A stretch of 64,000 nt of DNA from Undaria pinnatifida (lineage: Eukaryota > Sar > Phaeophyceae > Laminariales > Alariaceae), in the NCBI GenBank assembly GCA_012845835.1, contig JABAKD010000029.1:9474231-9538230 (forward strand), given 5' to 3'. Position 1 is the first letter of the stretch; the number at the start of each line of letters is the position of its first letter. The translations under genes and the position numbers were made by a program. Shown one piece after another: positions 1-11,159 of the stretch. The notes under the pieces are model-generated. The model searched no databases. It had not been told where the DNA came from and worked only from the letters and a program-made list of their open reading frames with translations.

Positions 1-195
1 TTTGCGACGTTGTTACGAGCTGATCCGGTTTAGGGTCAAACGCAACAGCGGAATGAGTTTTCGCAGCTCAGTTTTGCGAATTTCGACATGAAAAATTGCA
101 TGGAGATAAGAAGCGGGTTTACGCAAAATATTACGCGCTGACCAAAAAAGAAAAATATTACAAAAAAAGTTGGGTAATGCTATTTTGCGACACCG
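1..195. other. Edge sequence before tandem array
   Basis: AT-rich sequence with no supported gene. The first unit of the palindrome-bearing tandem array begins at about 188-196 with the 14-bp palindrome CGACACCGGTGTCG. Confidence 0.4.
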
Positions 196-1015
196 GTGTC
201 GTAATTAAGCTTTCATTTACGACACCGAGCATTGTTTGCGCCACACGCCCCGGATCACCTCGGACCTCTCACGGCTGTTTTGGCATGGTGAAGCCCCTTC
301 GCGGAAGCTATTCTGTGCCGAAAACGGCCCAGTACTCGACGAGATTCATCGCATCCTGGTGCACCGGCAAATATTGAGACCCATGTCGCAAATAACGTTA
401 TGTACGACACGGGTGTCGCAAATACCTTATTTACAACACCGCAGAACGTTCACGACACTGACCCCCGATCGCGTAGATTCCGTCACGGCTGGTTTGGCAT
501 GTTGTACGGCTATGATTGAAGCTATCATGTACCCGAAACGGCCCAGAGTACTCGGCGAGATACGCCGTATCCTGGTGCACCAGCAGCACAATCAGACCGG
601 TGTCGTAAATAAGCCCAAAGCAGACCTTACTTACGACATCGGTGTCGCAAATACCTTATTTACGACGCCGCGGCACCTTCACGGCACACATGCCGGTTCG
701 ACCAGACACTACGACGGCTGGTATGGCATGGCGTAGAGCTATCGTTACCTGTGCCCGAAACGGTCCAGTACTCGACGAGATACGCCGCATTCGCGTGCGC
801 CGGCAGCATCTTCAGACCGGTGTCGTAAATAACGTTATTTACGACACCGGTGTCGCACATACGTTAGTTGCGACACCTCAGCATGTCCACGGCACGGACC
901 CCGGATCGGCTAGACGCTGTTACAGCTTCGCTGGCATAGTGTAGGGCTTCGATTGAAGCTATCATATAATACCCGAAACGGTCGAGTACCCGACGAGACA
1001 CATACATACATGGTT
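196..1015. repeat. Tandem array of ~215-bp palindrome-bearing units
   Basis: Four diverged units begin at about 196, 413, 643 and 851, giving periods of 217, 230 and 208 bp. Each starts near GTGTCGCAAATACCTTATTT and shares CGGCTGGTWTGGCAT and a CCCGAAACGGYCCAGTACTCG block. Unit junctions carry inverted copies of ACCGGTGTCGTAAATAA. Short reading frames here are by-products of the repeat. This could be a satellite or a tandemly amplified MITE; the sequence alone does not decide. Confidence 0.75.
816..851. repeat. Perfect 36-bp palindrome at array junction
   Basis: ACCGGTGTCGTAAATAAC is followed directly by its exact reverse complement, with no loop. It lies between the third and fourth units of the array. 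The other junctions hold imperfect versions. Confidence 0.9.
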
Positions 1016-1700
1016 TCCGCTTGCACCCACAGCATAGCTGTCTTTCCACCCCGTGCTCTCCACGCTGTTTACCTCAGCACCCGGTGTGTGGTAGTTGGTC
1101 TAATGCGAGTGCTTGTAACCTTCAAAGCGTTGCATTATCCCCCCGACGGGGCAGCTATGGACGCCAAGAACGGGCACCAAAGTTGTGGTGTACGCAACAG
1201 TGCAGTGTCTACGTAGCAGTACGTAGGCCTGCAGGTGCTAGCGAAATAGGTGGGTTGACACATTGATGGCCAGACGCAAGGTATTGTATTGTCGACACCT
1301 GCTACGCTACGAATGAACTAATGTTAAGAACTTGCCATTTGTCACGGACTTTGTATTATGAATAGTGCAAATTGTTTGTGTCTATGATACAGCAGTAGTA
1401 TCGAACCTTTCATCCAGGCGAGAGTTGTGGTGTTGGACGGAAAACGCTACGGACGTACTCTCGGTAAAGGGTGTGGACGGTGAACGGATGTTCTGATCGC
1501 CGATGTCGCTTTCTACGGTGGTTGTGAAACCCACGGTAACCCACGGATGGACTGCAGGAATTGTATGTAAACACACAGCTTATAACCAAACTTGAAAAGG
1601 AGAGCCTATACGCCGTATAGGTATTGCTAGCATGCACCAATTCATGTATTTAGTGCGAGAAGAAGAGCGATTGGGTCCAGCTAATCCGTAATCAATACCA
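1016..1700. other. Intergenic, no supported gene
   Basis: No reading frame has coding character or splice context. I see no repeat shared with the rest of the window. Confidence 0.4.
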
Positions 1701-1704
1701 TTAT

Positions 1705-1805
1705 ATAGACTGATTCTACGATGCCCCCCCCCCCAAGATAAGCATTTTTCTTCAACGAATGTTTCTTGGCTGCTCGGCACGAGGAAGGATGCTCGTACGC
1801 AAAAA
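1705..1805 (+). repeat. Fragment of TIR element (left half)
   Basis: Matches the left half of the MITE-like element at 28352-28587. It shares CTGATTCTACGAT, a C run, a short AT-rich stretch, then TGGCTGCTCGRCACRAGGAA. The right half and right terminus are absent. Confidence 0.6.
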
Positions 1806-2026
1806 CGTCTTCGTCAATCTGTACGAGTACTGATTATTTTTTACTACAACTCTACTACTGCTGCTGTACCGGATGTAGTATTTTCCAGGTATTTCATATT
1901 GCCATTAACAATGATGAATCATGACAACTTCTCTACATATTACATTATTCGTGTTTTTGATAGGACAGGGATTGACCAGGAGTTTTTTTCGTCTCGGCCT
2001 CAATATGGGATTCTCAAAACTGGAAT

Positions 2027-2441
2027 TTCTCAGTCAAATCGCTTCTTTCGAGCGCCGTCTTCGAGAGGCGGCTCCAACGCCCCTCACCCTGCCTTATCCG
2101 TTCCGCACCTCGACGTGAACGCGGATGGGAGCTGAGGGAGACAAGCGAGAAGTGGCCAACAAAATGTATTTTGGGCAGTAAACGCCCGATCTGTTCTTGG
2201 ATCTTGGCATATGCGGAGCTTGAACGAAAAAAACATGGGAAAATACTTTCCGAATTGGCATCACTTCCAAATCGGCATCATGTGCAAATTGGCATCTATC
2301 TTGTTTCGTCCCCACCACACTTTTTTCATGGTCACACCTCGAAGCGTTTGGCCTATTAACGTACTACTGCTGTGTCGTTGCTTTTCGATATCGGGTTTCT
2401 CGGTCAAATCCCTTCGTTCGAGCGTTGTCTTCGAGGGGGGC
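2027..2441 (+). repeat. Dispersed direct repeat of ~50 bp
   Basis: TTTCTCAGTCAAATCGCTTC at 2027 recurs as TTTCTCGGTCAAATCCCTTC at 2396. Both are followed by a GAGCG..GTCTTCGAG block. The intervening 320 bp has no supported gene. Confidence 0.55.
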
Positions 2442-2499
2442 CGTTCCCTACCCAACGGCATCAGTACACCCAGTGTCCGTGTTGTTCATCCTAGAGAGA

Positions 2500-4250
2500 T
2501 ACAACTTATGTGATCACAGTGTGGCCACAGACTGAGAAAAGCTTCTCTTTTTTTTGGTCAGCGCGTGACGTTCTAGCACGAAGCGCTCCGAATCACGTGT
2601 CAAACTTTCAGCTCAAAATTCGTAAAAATGCGCCGCGAAAAACAGATTTTGTGTCACTCATCGTAGTATCTTAAATTTGTATTGGGATCTTCTGCGCGTC
2701 ATATCTCTTGACAGATAAATAATTAAGCGATGAGACGGGTATCGATCGTTTCCCCATGCCTCAAGGAACGCTCACACCGAGTTTCAGCGGCGTACGCAGT
2801 ACAACGTTTTCGGGCTTTCGTATAGACTTTAGTATCGATATATCTTCGGGAGTGACGGGATTTGGTTGATTTGCAATTTCTCGACGAAAAAAAACTCGGA
2901 TTGAAAAAAATCCAACGCCAACGATCGCGCTACAAACCCAGACGGTCAGCTGCAAAATTTGGCGTCGCAATACTTCCAAACTAGTACGAAAACGCCTATT
3001 AAGTGAAAATGAGTTTTAAGGCCGAACCAGCTTGTATAAGTTACAAGTTCTCCAGTCGGAATATGAAATATACGGAGGCAGAATGCTATTAATAGGTGGG
3101 CAGAATAAAACGTGATCGTAGAACCCAAATACTAAACGCATAAAAAAAGTATCATAGCAGAGAGCAGTAAACCTAGACAATAAAACGGAAAAATTGGCGA
3201 GCAGACCAAAAGAGGGTGGCGCAAGAGAAGAGAGCGAAAGCGTACGACGCAGTACTCGCACCAGGTAGGATTAATGCTAGCACAGCAGCAAAACAGAGGA
3301 GGCAGTAGCAGCAGCAAAAGTAGTAAAATAATCTTCATAAAAAAAATAGTTACGACCTTTGCCAAATAAAGGTAAACGCGTGTTATTATACAGCTGGTGT
3401 AGCGGGGGACTCCCAATAGTGCCGGTTGAACAGTGCCACTGATCTCTATAATGCCGGCAAAAGTAGCAGGACCAGAAATCTTCAAGCAAACAACGCACAA
3501 ATGTATGATAGCCCTACTTTAACTAGTGGTGGTGTCTCGACGAGTGCGAGTGCCGGTATATCCGGCTGGAACACACCGACAATACCATGTGATGCGGTCT
3601 TGAGACGCGAGAAAACACACACACGTGCACCGCAAACCAAAAAAGCATCTTCTGTCAGTTACAGACACACCGTGCAGCAGCAGAGCAGGAGCAGGAGCAG
3701 CAGTAGCAGCAGCAGTAGCAGCAGCAGCGCAGGCAGAGTAGAGCAGAGCAGGAGGACCTTTTCCCCGCTTCCCCCATGCTGTTCTTATCTTTCTGTTATG
3801 ACGTTGTCCTGAATAGCGCTAGCACATATACTGGCACTACTATGTGATGCTGTCGTGTGTTGAACGAAAAACACACGCATAACCATGCAAGAGCACTAGT
3901 ATTTTTTGGGGGCCCCATGTAGATACATAATAAGCACCACACACACGCAGACCACATCAGCGCATCAGATAGACAGCAGTAGTAGTAGAGTTGCACACAC
4001 AAAGCAGCAACAGTTGCGGCGGCACTACGACCAGCGGCGGCGTTTGAGGCAGCAATCTCCTTGCCCTTCGTCGCGTTAGCCTTGGAACGTTTGGTGTTGG
4101 TGTTGGTGTCGGTGTTGATGTTGGATTCGGTGTTCATGACTTCAGGCAGAGTTGTTGGTGGCTCCTGAAGGGGTTGGTGTTGCTTTTGTGGCGTTGTGAC
4201 GTTGTTGTGCTACGTCTGCGGGAGGTAGAAGCGGGACATTTTGGCCTGCA
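2500..4250. other. Intergenic with short (AGC)n tract
   Basis: No supported gene. A serine-codon-like AGC/AGT tract lies at about 3690-3730. A motif near 2590 (AATCACGTGTCAAACTTTCA) resembles one near 49900 and may mark a decayed dispersed repeat. Open frames on both strands (for example 3426-3812 + and 3132-3500 -) are low-complexity. Confidence 0.35.
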
Positions 4251-4274
4251 TGCAGCAGCAAAAAGTGAACGAAG

Positions 4275-4420
4275 CTCGTAGTCGGGCCAAGAAGTCAAAA
4301 GCAAGAAGCTAGTCGCTAGTCGGGCCAAGAAGTCTGTGAAAGCGACAGCGGCAATAAATGAAAGAAGCAAGTCGGGCCAAGAAGTTAAAATAAAAGGAGC
4401 TAGTCGGGCCGAAACGCCCT
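4275..4420 (+). repeat. Short tandem repeat containing AGTCGGGCCAAGAAGT
   Basis: The core AGTCGGGCCAAGAAGT occurs three times, plus a fourth variant ending GCCGAAACG, spaced 35-50 bp apart. It is followed by a GC-rich dyad (GGCGAGCCCGCTTGGGCTG). No known family is recognised. Confidence 0.6.
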
Positions 4421-4429
4421 GTGAAAGGC

Positions 4430-4992
4430 GAGCCCGCTTGGGCTGTTCGTATCGGCCACCCTAGACGAATGTACATCTAGTAATACATTATGTTAATAGA
4501 AACCAACAGGTACTCGTACAACAAATGGGTCTAGGATGGAGCATTTCAATAGGCACCGGTAGAATTTACCGGTATGATATATATCAACATGAACATCTGA
4601 ACATGTCTATAGCAGTCTACCGTCTACAGTAGTCAGTTCTACTGTAGTAGCCGCTACGAGTATATGATAGCACCAGTACAGCAGCAGTCGCGGTCTGGAT
4701 TAGCGGTTATTAATTCTGGGACTCCGGAAGGAAAAAAATGACGAACGTAAATGACGATTACGGCATCGACAACACGAAGCAACGCGGGCTTCTAGATTCA
4801 ATTAAAGGATGGTGATATTCATGTCCAACTCCGATGCAAGGAGTTGCATGTATACGGCACGAGTGTAGCGTGGACCACCGTATGCTGTACTCTCACGATA
4901 TAAGTAAGACCGCACTTATCGATTATATTTATCGCTTTTACATAGGTCCCAAGTCCTACATTCCGGCAGTGGTCTTCCTCTCCGCTTACCCG
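4430..4992. other. Upstream region of the SWSAP1-like gene
   Basis: This lies between the short tandem repeat and the first coding exon. An ATG at 4834 is in frame with the exon, so the coding start could lie there. I prefer 4993 because residues encoded between 4834 and 4993 have AT-rich, non-coding-like composition. No clear promoter element is seen. Confidence 0.35.
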
Positions 4993-6460
4993 ATGCCAAC
5001 TCAACGCCCGCCCCCGTCCCCGCCGCGCCGCACCGCCGCGCACGCGTTCCGCAGGCGGGGTGCAGCGGCATCACGCTCAAAGGCTTCGGGGCGGATGCGG
5101 AGACACCTCTCGAGAGTTCTGCCCTCGGATCCATCGTACCGAACCTGGACCCAGACCCCCCTCGGCGGACGCGCAAGAAAAAGAAAACTTCCACCTCGTA
5201 CACCCCCTCCCCCCCCCCCCTCCCCCTCCCCCTCCCCTTCCCCTTCCCAGTCCTCTTCCTCTGCCTACCCCTCCTTCCTTCAACCCTCCAACGCCGGGGC
5301 GGCGTCTTCCACGGGGGGGCTAGGATTGAGACGTCCCCAGGATTCCGACCGACCGTGGACGCCGGCGGTAGCCGATGGAACTCCTTGCCTTGGTCGGCAA
5401 GGCACGGTTTCCGAACGGCCGAGGGAATGGAATAAGCCAAATTGGGCTGATGCGTGGCGGGGCGAGGGGGACAATGGGGGCAAAGGCGGGGGCGGGGATA
5501 GGGGTTGGACGGCAGGAATTCCGGGACAGAAGAAGAACAAGCTTCATGTCAAGCACGGGCTGAGGGTTCTTGTGCGAGGGAACTCGAGGTAAGACTTAAC
5601 CCCCTTCACCGCTGCTAAACAGATTCCAACCTCATTCCAAATGGTTTGTTCCCAAAAACGTGGGAGCACTTCTACGTTAACCTCTTTACATCAATACCGA
5701 TGTTTTTTGGGAACCCGTTGCTCTGAAGTTTATCTGGATCGTTCTTGCAGTACTTCGTAAAAAGGTTGTTTACCGCAAACCTCATTCAGCTGTATTTCCA
5801 TCAAGCGAGTTTTCCCGAAGATCATGGGGTGCCGTTCTCTCTCTCTCCTCCTCTCTATCCCCCTTCCCCGTCTCGTTATCTCGCTATATTCGTTGCTTCG
5901 TTGCCTTAACCCCTTTGCAAGTGGAAACCCGTTTTTGGGGACAAAATTACATGGATTTAGTATAGGGAGGGGTTCGGGGGCTCTAAAGGGGTAAGCGAAA
6001 CCTCACCAGCTCCTATCCTTCAAAGTTCCCTTTCAATGTTATCTATACACTAACTTATACAACTCTTCACATTTGATACTCTCGCTTTCGTTTTTCTTGT
6101 TTTTTTCTTCACGGTTTCAGATGCGGAAAGTCGGCTATTTTGTGGGACTACTGCCACCGTGCGGCGATGGCCGGCCACCACGTGGTGATGGTTTGCCTCC
6201 GAAGGGGGATGGAAGATCTCCCGCGGTTGCCTCGCTCAATGTGCGCTAGCGGTAGCCCAGGTAAGGACCACGTCGTAACACGGCACCACACCACAACGCA
6301 CCACACCATACCACATCACACCTCACCACACCACACCTCACCTCACCACGGCACAGTGTTTCTTGTTTTGTTCCCAGGCTCCGTTTTTTTTCCAGTTTTT
6401 CTGTTTCGTTGTTGTTTCGTTTTTTGTCATACGTTCGTCTCCCACGATTTCGTATGTTGC

Positions 6461-6527
<67 letters not shown>

Positions 6528-9500
6528 GCTGTCGTCATTGTTGTTTCTTTCTCGTTGTGGTCTCTTTTGTTTCGGTTATTTCGTCGTGTTGTTGTTACTT
6601 TTTCCTCTCTTCGGTCCAAGAAGGCAAAGGTGACGAGCTAAGAGGGTGGGAGGCGTCGGCCCTCGGCAGGATTGGCATGAAGTATGTGCGCTGCCGAGAC
6701 GACCTCGCCTGGTACCTCGCCAGCCTACACACGCTGTCGCCGCGACAGTGGCCAACGGTCATCGCAGGTACGGCCGGACAGGTAGCACTAGATAATTTCT
6801 GATGTCATACTTTCTTCTGAAAATATTGGTCGGAGAAACAACATGTCGACAGGCCAACGTCGAACAAGGAAAACAAAACAAAAATAAACACGAATCCCCG
6901 CCCCCGTCACGCCCCCCCCCGCCCCCCCATCCCTTCTCCCCCTCCCCACCCACCCCCCACTCCCACCCCTCACCGTCCTTCCCGCGCTTCCTCGATCACC
7001 TTTCCGACCCACCCCACCCCTCCCCCTGCCCCATCCCTCCCCCGCCCTAACCTCTTCGCCTATGCCCCCCCCCCCCCCCCCGCAACCCCTCCCGCAACCC
7101 ACCCTTCCCCTGCCCCCACCCACCTCACCCTTCATCTCCCACTCCTCACCCCCAACCCCACGGCAGTGGATGATATTGATAAGATTATCGATACTTCGGC
7201 GGCTGGCCATATCGCCGGCGGCGTGTCGGCTGGATCTGGAGGAAGCGGTGGTGGCGAAAGTGGCGGTGGGGGGGGTGGAGGCAGCGGGGGCGGGGGAAGG
7301 GCGGCGGTCGGAGCAGCAGCGGCAGCACTGAGGATTTTCGCTCTTCTCCAGGCAAGCGGTGGGGTGTTGGAGTGTGATACGTAAGCTGGCTTTTTTCGTT
7401 GAGCTCCGTTATATTGTACCAGGTGTTTTTTAATATGTCGTTTTGGTGTTCTGTGTTGTAAGGGGTACGTTTGCTGCGAGCAGGACAGGAAACTGTCAGC
7501 CTATCTCCTCCGCTTGTACTGCGGGAAATGGTCCGCCGTCTGTTTCAAGAGGAAACAGAAAATCGTTGCTTTGCTTGTTCGTTTCTTGCGTCCAATCGTT
7601 CCGTTTGTTCAATGGATTCGTTTGTACACTCCATATATTGGTAGGTCAATTCCTTCCGTTGCTCAATCGTTCGTTCGCGTTGCTCAATCGTTCGTTCGTT
7701 GACTCGATGATGTGGTATGGAGTGCGCAGCCCCCGTGTGTTCTGACGACAGAGATGAAAACGTTGCTAAATGTCAGTAAGCAATGTACGTAAGTGCATTG
7801 CGTCGCTTCCCGTGTCGGCGACGCCTTGCAACACATCGACCGCGGTGGAAGCAAGAAAAGGGAAAGTTCGAGCAGTATACTGGCGAGGGCTTTGAGTTGG
7901 CTAGACTTGACGGCTAAATATCAAGAGTAGTTGGATGGAAGAGTAAGCCAACAACCTGACTTTAGTTTTTGGATGTAAAACACTGCCAGCCACAAACGCA
8001 CCAGACGGATACCAACAAGCAGAACCCCGTAAATTGGCGCGCGCAGCTAACTGTAACACTTACCCCACTGATAACTAGTCAGCGGCTTACTAAAATAGTA
8101 GAGTCAGCCAACTCGCAGCCTTAGCATTGGCGTTTTGTAGGTGGGGAAGATGAGGTACAAGAGGAGCGCGAAGATGCAAACGAAAAGTCCAGCGCGAAGT
8201 GCTGCAGGCAGCCTGCAGCGGTCCCAAGTTGGGACGCCGGACCGGCTCCACCGTCGTGTACCGTTCTCGACGCCGATTTAATTTATTTTTTTCCCCTTAG
8301 TACACCGTTACCATGGCTCTCAGTGTTTTCTTGTTCGATGCCTCGTTTAACTCTTGTTCAATGGCGCTTGGGCGATTTTTGTTGAATGGTTCGTGTTGCA
8401 TTCCTCTTGTTCAATGACCAATCTACAGTTCCTCATCTACAACGACTACTTCTACAGTATCTCTCCTGTAATGTCATATCTGTGCTATTTACCCATTCTT
8501 CACTGTATGAATCTCTTCTGTAGTCGCTCATCTCCCACCACCATTCCCAAACACCCTCCCCATCTCACGCAACACAATTTCAGCACCTTAACAAGTTCTC
8601 TTACGGCTCGGTTGGAACGCAGGACACAGCGGAATTCTTCGACACGGCCAGAGCAAAAGCTACCATTACCGCCGCCGAAGCGTCTGCCACCGCCACCGCC
8701 ACTGAACCCACCGCCGGAACCGGGACCCCGCCGGCGGCTATCCCCCAGACCACCACCGCCACTACCACCGTCAACAACAACACAACCACCGCCACCACCA
8801 CCACTACCGCCACCACCACTCCCTCGTCGTTTGGACCAGGATTAGCGATTGCCGCTAATGTCGTTACCGGCGATGGCTCTAGCGAATCCTTCAACCCAAA
8901 CACACCTCGTTCGGTGGAGGAGGCCGGTGGAAGGGGGGGGGACGAGCGAAGACCCCATGCTTTTGCTGCAAATTCTTCTCCCTCTTGTCCTTCTCCTTCC
9001 CCTTCTTCTTCTACTTCTCCTTATCCTTCTGGTTCTTCTTACCCTTGCGCTGGTTTTCTCAACGGAGGAAGACCATCACCGGCGGCGGGGACTGCGGCGG
9101 AGGCGGCGGGGGCGGGGGCGGCGGCAACAGGCGGTACTTGTACTCATATCACTTCTCAAGGCGGCCACGAAGATTATGAGGGTGGAAACTTCCGGGACCA
9201 CACCGAGAGGGGAGGCAGCGATTCACCGGGGACGTTCGCGAGGAGACGCGGGGCGGGGTGGGCGAAGCAAGGGGCCCCGCCTCCGCGGGAAGGGCTGGGG
9301 ACGGCGGCTGAGGCGGACGAGGCTGTGCGCGTTGTGAGCACTTGCACGACATCGGATAGGGGTATCCTCGCCCTTTATGGCCGGTGAGGGAGTGATTTTT
9401 GTTTGTCTCCGCTGCGCTTCCTGCAGTTCGGTCACGCGTCCCCCTTTTTCGTGGTGATGGGGAGCAACATTGCTGGCGGAGATGTTACCGTCGTCGGGGG

Positions 9501-10455
9501 TTGTTCCGGTCGCGGGTATATGTTGCGTGCAGGACGGGGAGGAGGGCGTACTTTTTTTTGCTTCTTGCCTTAGTAATGTGACCATTGACCACGCATCCCT
9601 TTCGAAACAGATCAGGAGGGGGAGGGGGTGTTGCGGGAGTCGTTTTGTTTTTCAGGCCTTCGTGAAGAGTTGGTAAGGCAGCAACCCTATTTTTGATCGT
9701 GTATCGGTTTGGATGTCGAACGATGCCTTCACCGTCGGCCGCGCTCCCTAGACAGTTTACCGCGGCACATTGTGGCTACAGAATGTATCGCATGCCTGGT
9801 ACTAGTCGTGTAAGGAACTCATCTAACATGTGTTTTTTGCCCTATTGTTTATTATCGCTTTATACAGCTCTGTAGCAATGCGGGGGGCGCAACTCAAACA
9901 ACGTGCTTGCACCAACTTTACCCGTTGGCGGTTTGTATGCATACCTTACGAAAACCCTCACGTTCCGCGTCGATCGCTGCGTCGTCCTTTGCGCCAGAGC
10001 CGTTGGAGTACCCACGGCTAGTTGGTTTTCTTTGTCTTCCCCCTTACGCAAACCGATCTTTATCTTCCCTTTTACACAAAACAATAAAGAACCCCCCCCC
10101 CCCCTCACCCTTCCGCCCCCGCACCCTCGCCCACCTTTGCTGTGACGAATCGCCTTCCTTCTATCGACCCGATCGCTTCTCAACGCCGAATATCGTGGTC
10201 TAAAGGTTTTTGCACGTGGTTACCAAGGTCCAAAATACGACGGGGCCGGACTGCTTTGCGTTGAAAGTGGACCCCGACATTGGCACGATATGCCCCCCCC
10301 CCGCAGATCCAACGTCGCCTCCGTACGGTGTCGGTGCAGCAGCAGAATCAGGGGCAGCAGGCGGGGGCACGAGGGTGGGACGGGGAGCAAGGGGAGGCCA
10401 AGCTGCGGTGGAGTACGTGCGATCCCAGCTTGATGGATCTTACGTCTTGTTTTAG
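4993..10455 (+). CDS. SWSAP1-like RecA-fold ATPase (split gene)
   Basis: Five exons are supported: 4993-5588, 6121-6260, 6621-6767, 7167-7380 and a last one at 10206-10455. The first four join in matching phases. Exon 1 ends HGLRVLVRGNS and exon 2 continues CGKSAILWDYC, so the junction builds a Walker A motif GNSRCGKS (GxxxxGKS). Exon 3 gives RIGMKYVRCRDDLAWYLASL and exon 4 opens VDDIDKIID, a Walker B-like strand and acidic pair, followed by a Gly/Ser insert and ALRIFALLQASGGVL. The last exon reads VVTKVQNTTGPDCFALKVDP and closes VEYVRSQLDGSYVLF. Order and spacing resemble SWSAP1, a RAD51-paralog-like ATPase that partners SWS1 in homologous recombination. The first ~200 residues are low-complexity Pro/Arg/Gly. 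Exon 3 uses an AAG acceptor. One or more exons between 7381 and 10205 are unresolved. Family assignment is from memory of motifs, not a search. Confidence 0.6.
6280..6355 (+). repeat. CACACCAC-type simple sequence in intron 2
   Basis: C/A-rich imperfect simple repeat (ACCACACC units) just downstream of the exon-2 donor. Confidence 0.7.
6456..6529 (+). repeat. (TTG)n microsatellite
   Basis: About 23 TTG units lie in intron 2 of the SWSAP1-like gene. Poly-Leu, poly-Val, poly-Cys and poly-Thr frames here are artefacts of the repeat. Confidence 0.95.
6890..7160 (+). repeat. C-rich intron tract
   Basis: A strongly strand-biased C-rich stretch with runs of up to 19 C fills intron 3 up to the exon-4 acceptor (CGGCAG at 7161). 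The opposite strand is G-quadruplex-prone. Reading frames here encode Pro/Gly low complexity only. Confidence 0.8.
8584..9387 (+). CDS. Thr/Ala-rich exon candidate, unassigned
   Basis: An open frame of 267 codons follows the acceptor-like TTTCAG at 8578-8583. It begins HLNKFSYGSVGTQDTAEFF, passes through a long Thr/Ala/Pro-rich stretch with an Asn cluster, and ends DRGILALYGR before TGA. It lies between supported exons of the SWSAP1-like gene, so it might be an internal exon (with an upstream donor) or an alternative 3' end. However, the preceding exon ends in phase 2 and this frame starts in phase 0, so a linking exon would be needed. The other forward frame over 8584-8845 is Pro-rich and shorter. 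I do not recognise a domain. Confidence 0.3.
   Translation, partial: HLNKFSYGSVGTQDTAEFFDTARAKATITAAEASATATATEPTAGTGTPPAAIPQTTTATTTVNNNTTTATTTTTATTTPSSFGPGLAIAANVVTGDGSSESFNPNTPRSVEEAGGRGGDERRPHAFAANSSPSCPSPSPSSSTSPYPSGSSYPCAGFLNGGRPSPAAGTAAEAAGAGAAATGGTCTHITSQGGHEDYEGGNFRDHTERGGSDSPGTFARRRGAGWAKQGAPPPREGLGTAAEADEAVRVVSTCTTSDRGILALYGR
9553..9615 (+). repeat. Fragment of the 136-bp short element
   Basis: CTTGCCTTAGTAATGTGACC, then ATTGACCACGCATCCCTTTCG, matches the element at 25713-25848 (opposite strand) and the copy at 53695-53805. Only the central ~60 bp is preserved. Confidence 0.7.
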
Positions 10456-11140
10456 TGTTTTAACAAGAACGTTGGCGTTGTTTTCTGGTCAGTCGTTTTT
10501 GGGGAGCCTTGTCCTTCTTGGGGCTTGATGAGGGAAACATCAACTAGAAGAGTTCAAGTGATTATTACAGCTTCGGCCAAAAGACGCAGCCCGAGCTGAT
10601 GGGTTACGATACTTGAATTTTTGTGTGTGAGTGCGCCAAATAGACTCGTGCGACACGCATTCAGCGTCGTGCTATGATACTAGTCGTACTGCGGGCTCGC
10701 ATGAGACGGTTGACAACACCCAACCGCTGCTTTTTTGGGGGTAACTATCCCGTTCGTCAACGCAAAATCAATAGGGGACACACATAGAACCGTTCATCTC
10801 TCGCCAACGATACCCAGCATGCGCAGTCCGCAGCGATTGAGAGATCTAATTTACGTGGCCACAGACTATGGAGTAGAGAGAGCATGCGCCCAAAGTAAAT
10901 GTGGTGAGCAAAGCACCGTTTCTGGCCATGACGCGTGAACTTCAGGCAAGAACCAGGGTGGAGCACGCACCCCATGATGATCAGACGACAGGCAGGAGTT
11001 GGCTGGGCCGGCGAGACTGGTTAAACCCAATCTCGTGGGCTCGCCGCGGTAACCGGAGGAGTATTTAAGCGTTTTCCTACGAAATGAAGTTTGACGGCAC
11101 TTCATCGTCCAAGGTCACCGAGATATATATTTTTGATATC
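10456..11140. other. Intergenic downstream of SWSAP1-like gene
   Basis: No supported gene. This is presumably the 3' untranslated region and spacer. No clear polyadenylation signal or shared repeat was seen. Confidence 0.35.
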
Positions 11141-11159
11141 GTTGAAGCAGCAGTACCTT

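Noticed and set aside
3132-3500. 122-codon minus-strand hydrophobic open frame
   Set aside because: Low-complexity Leu/Cys/Phe run over AGCAGCAGC/AAAG tracts with no domain.
6338-6641. Poly-Thr, poly-Val, poly-Leu and poly-Cys frames
   Set aside because: They translate a (TTG)n tract inside an intron.
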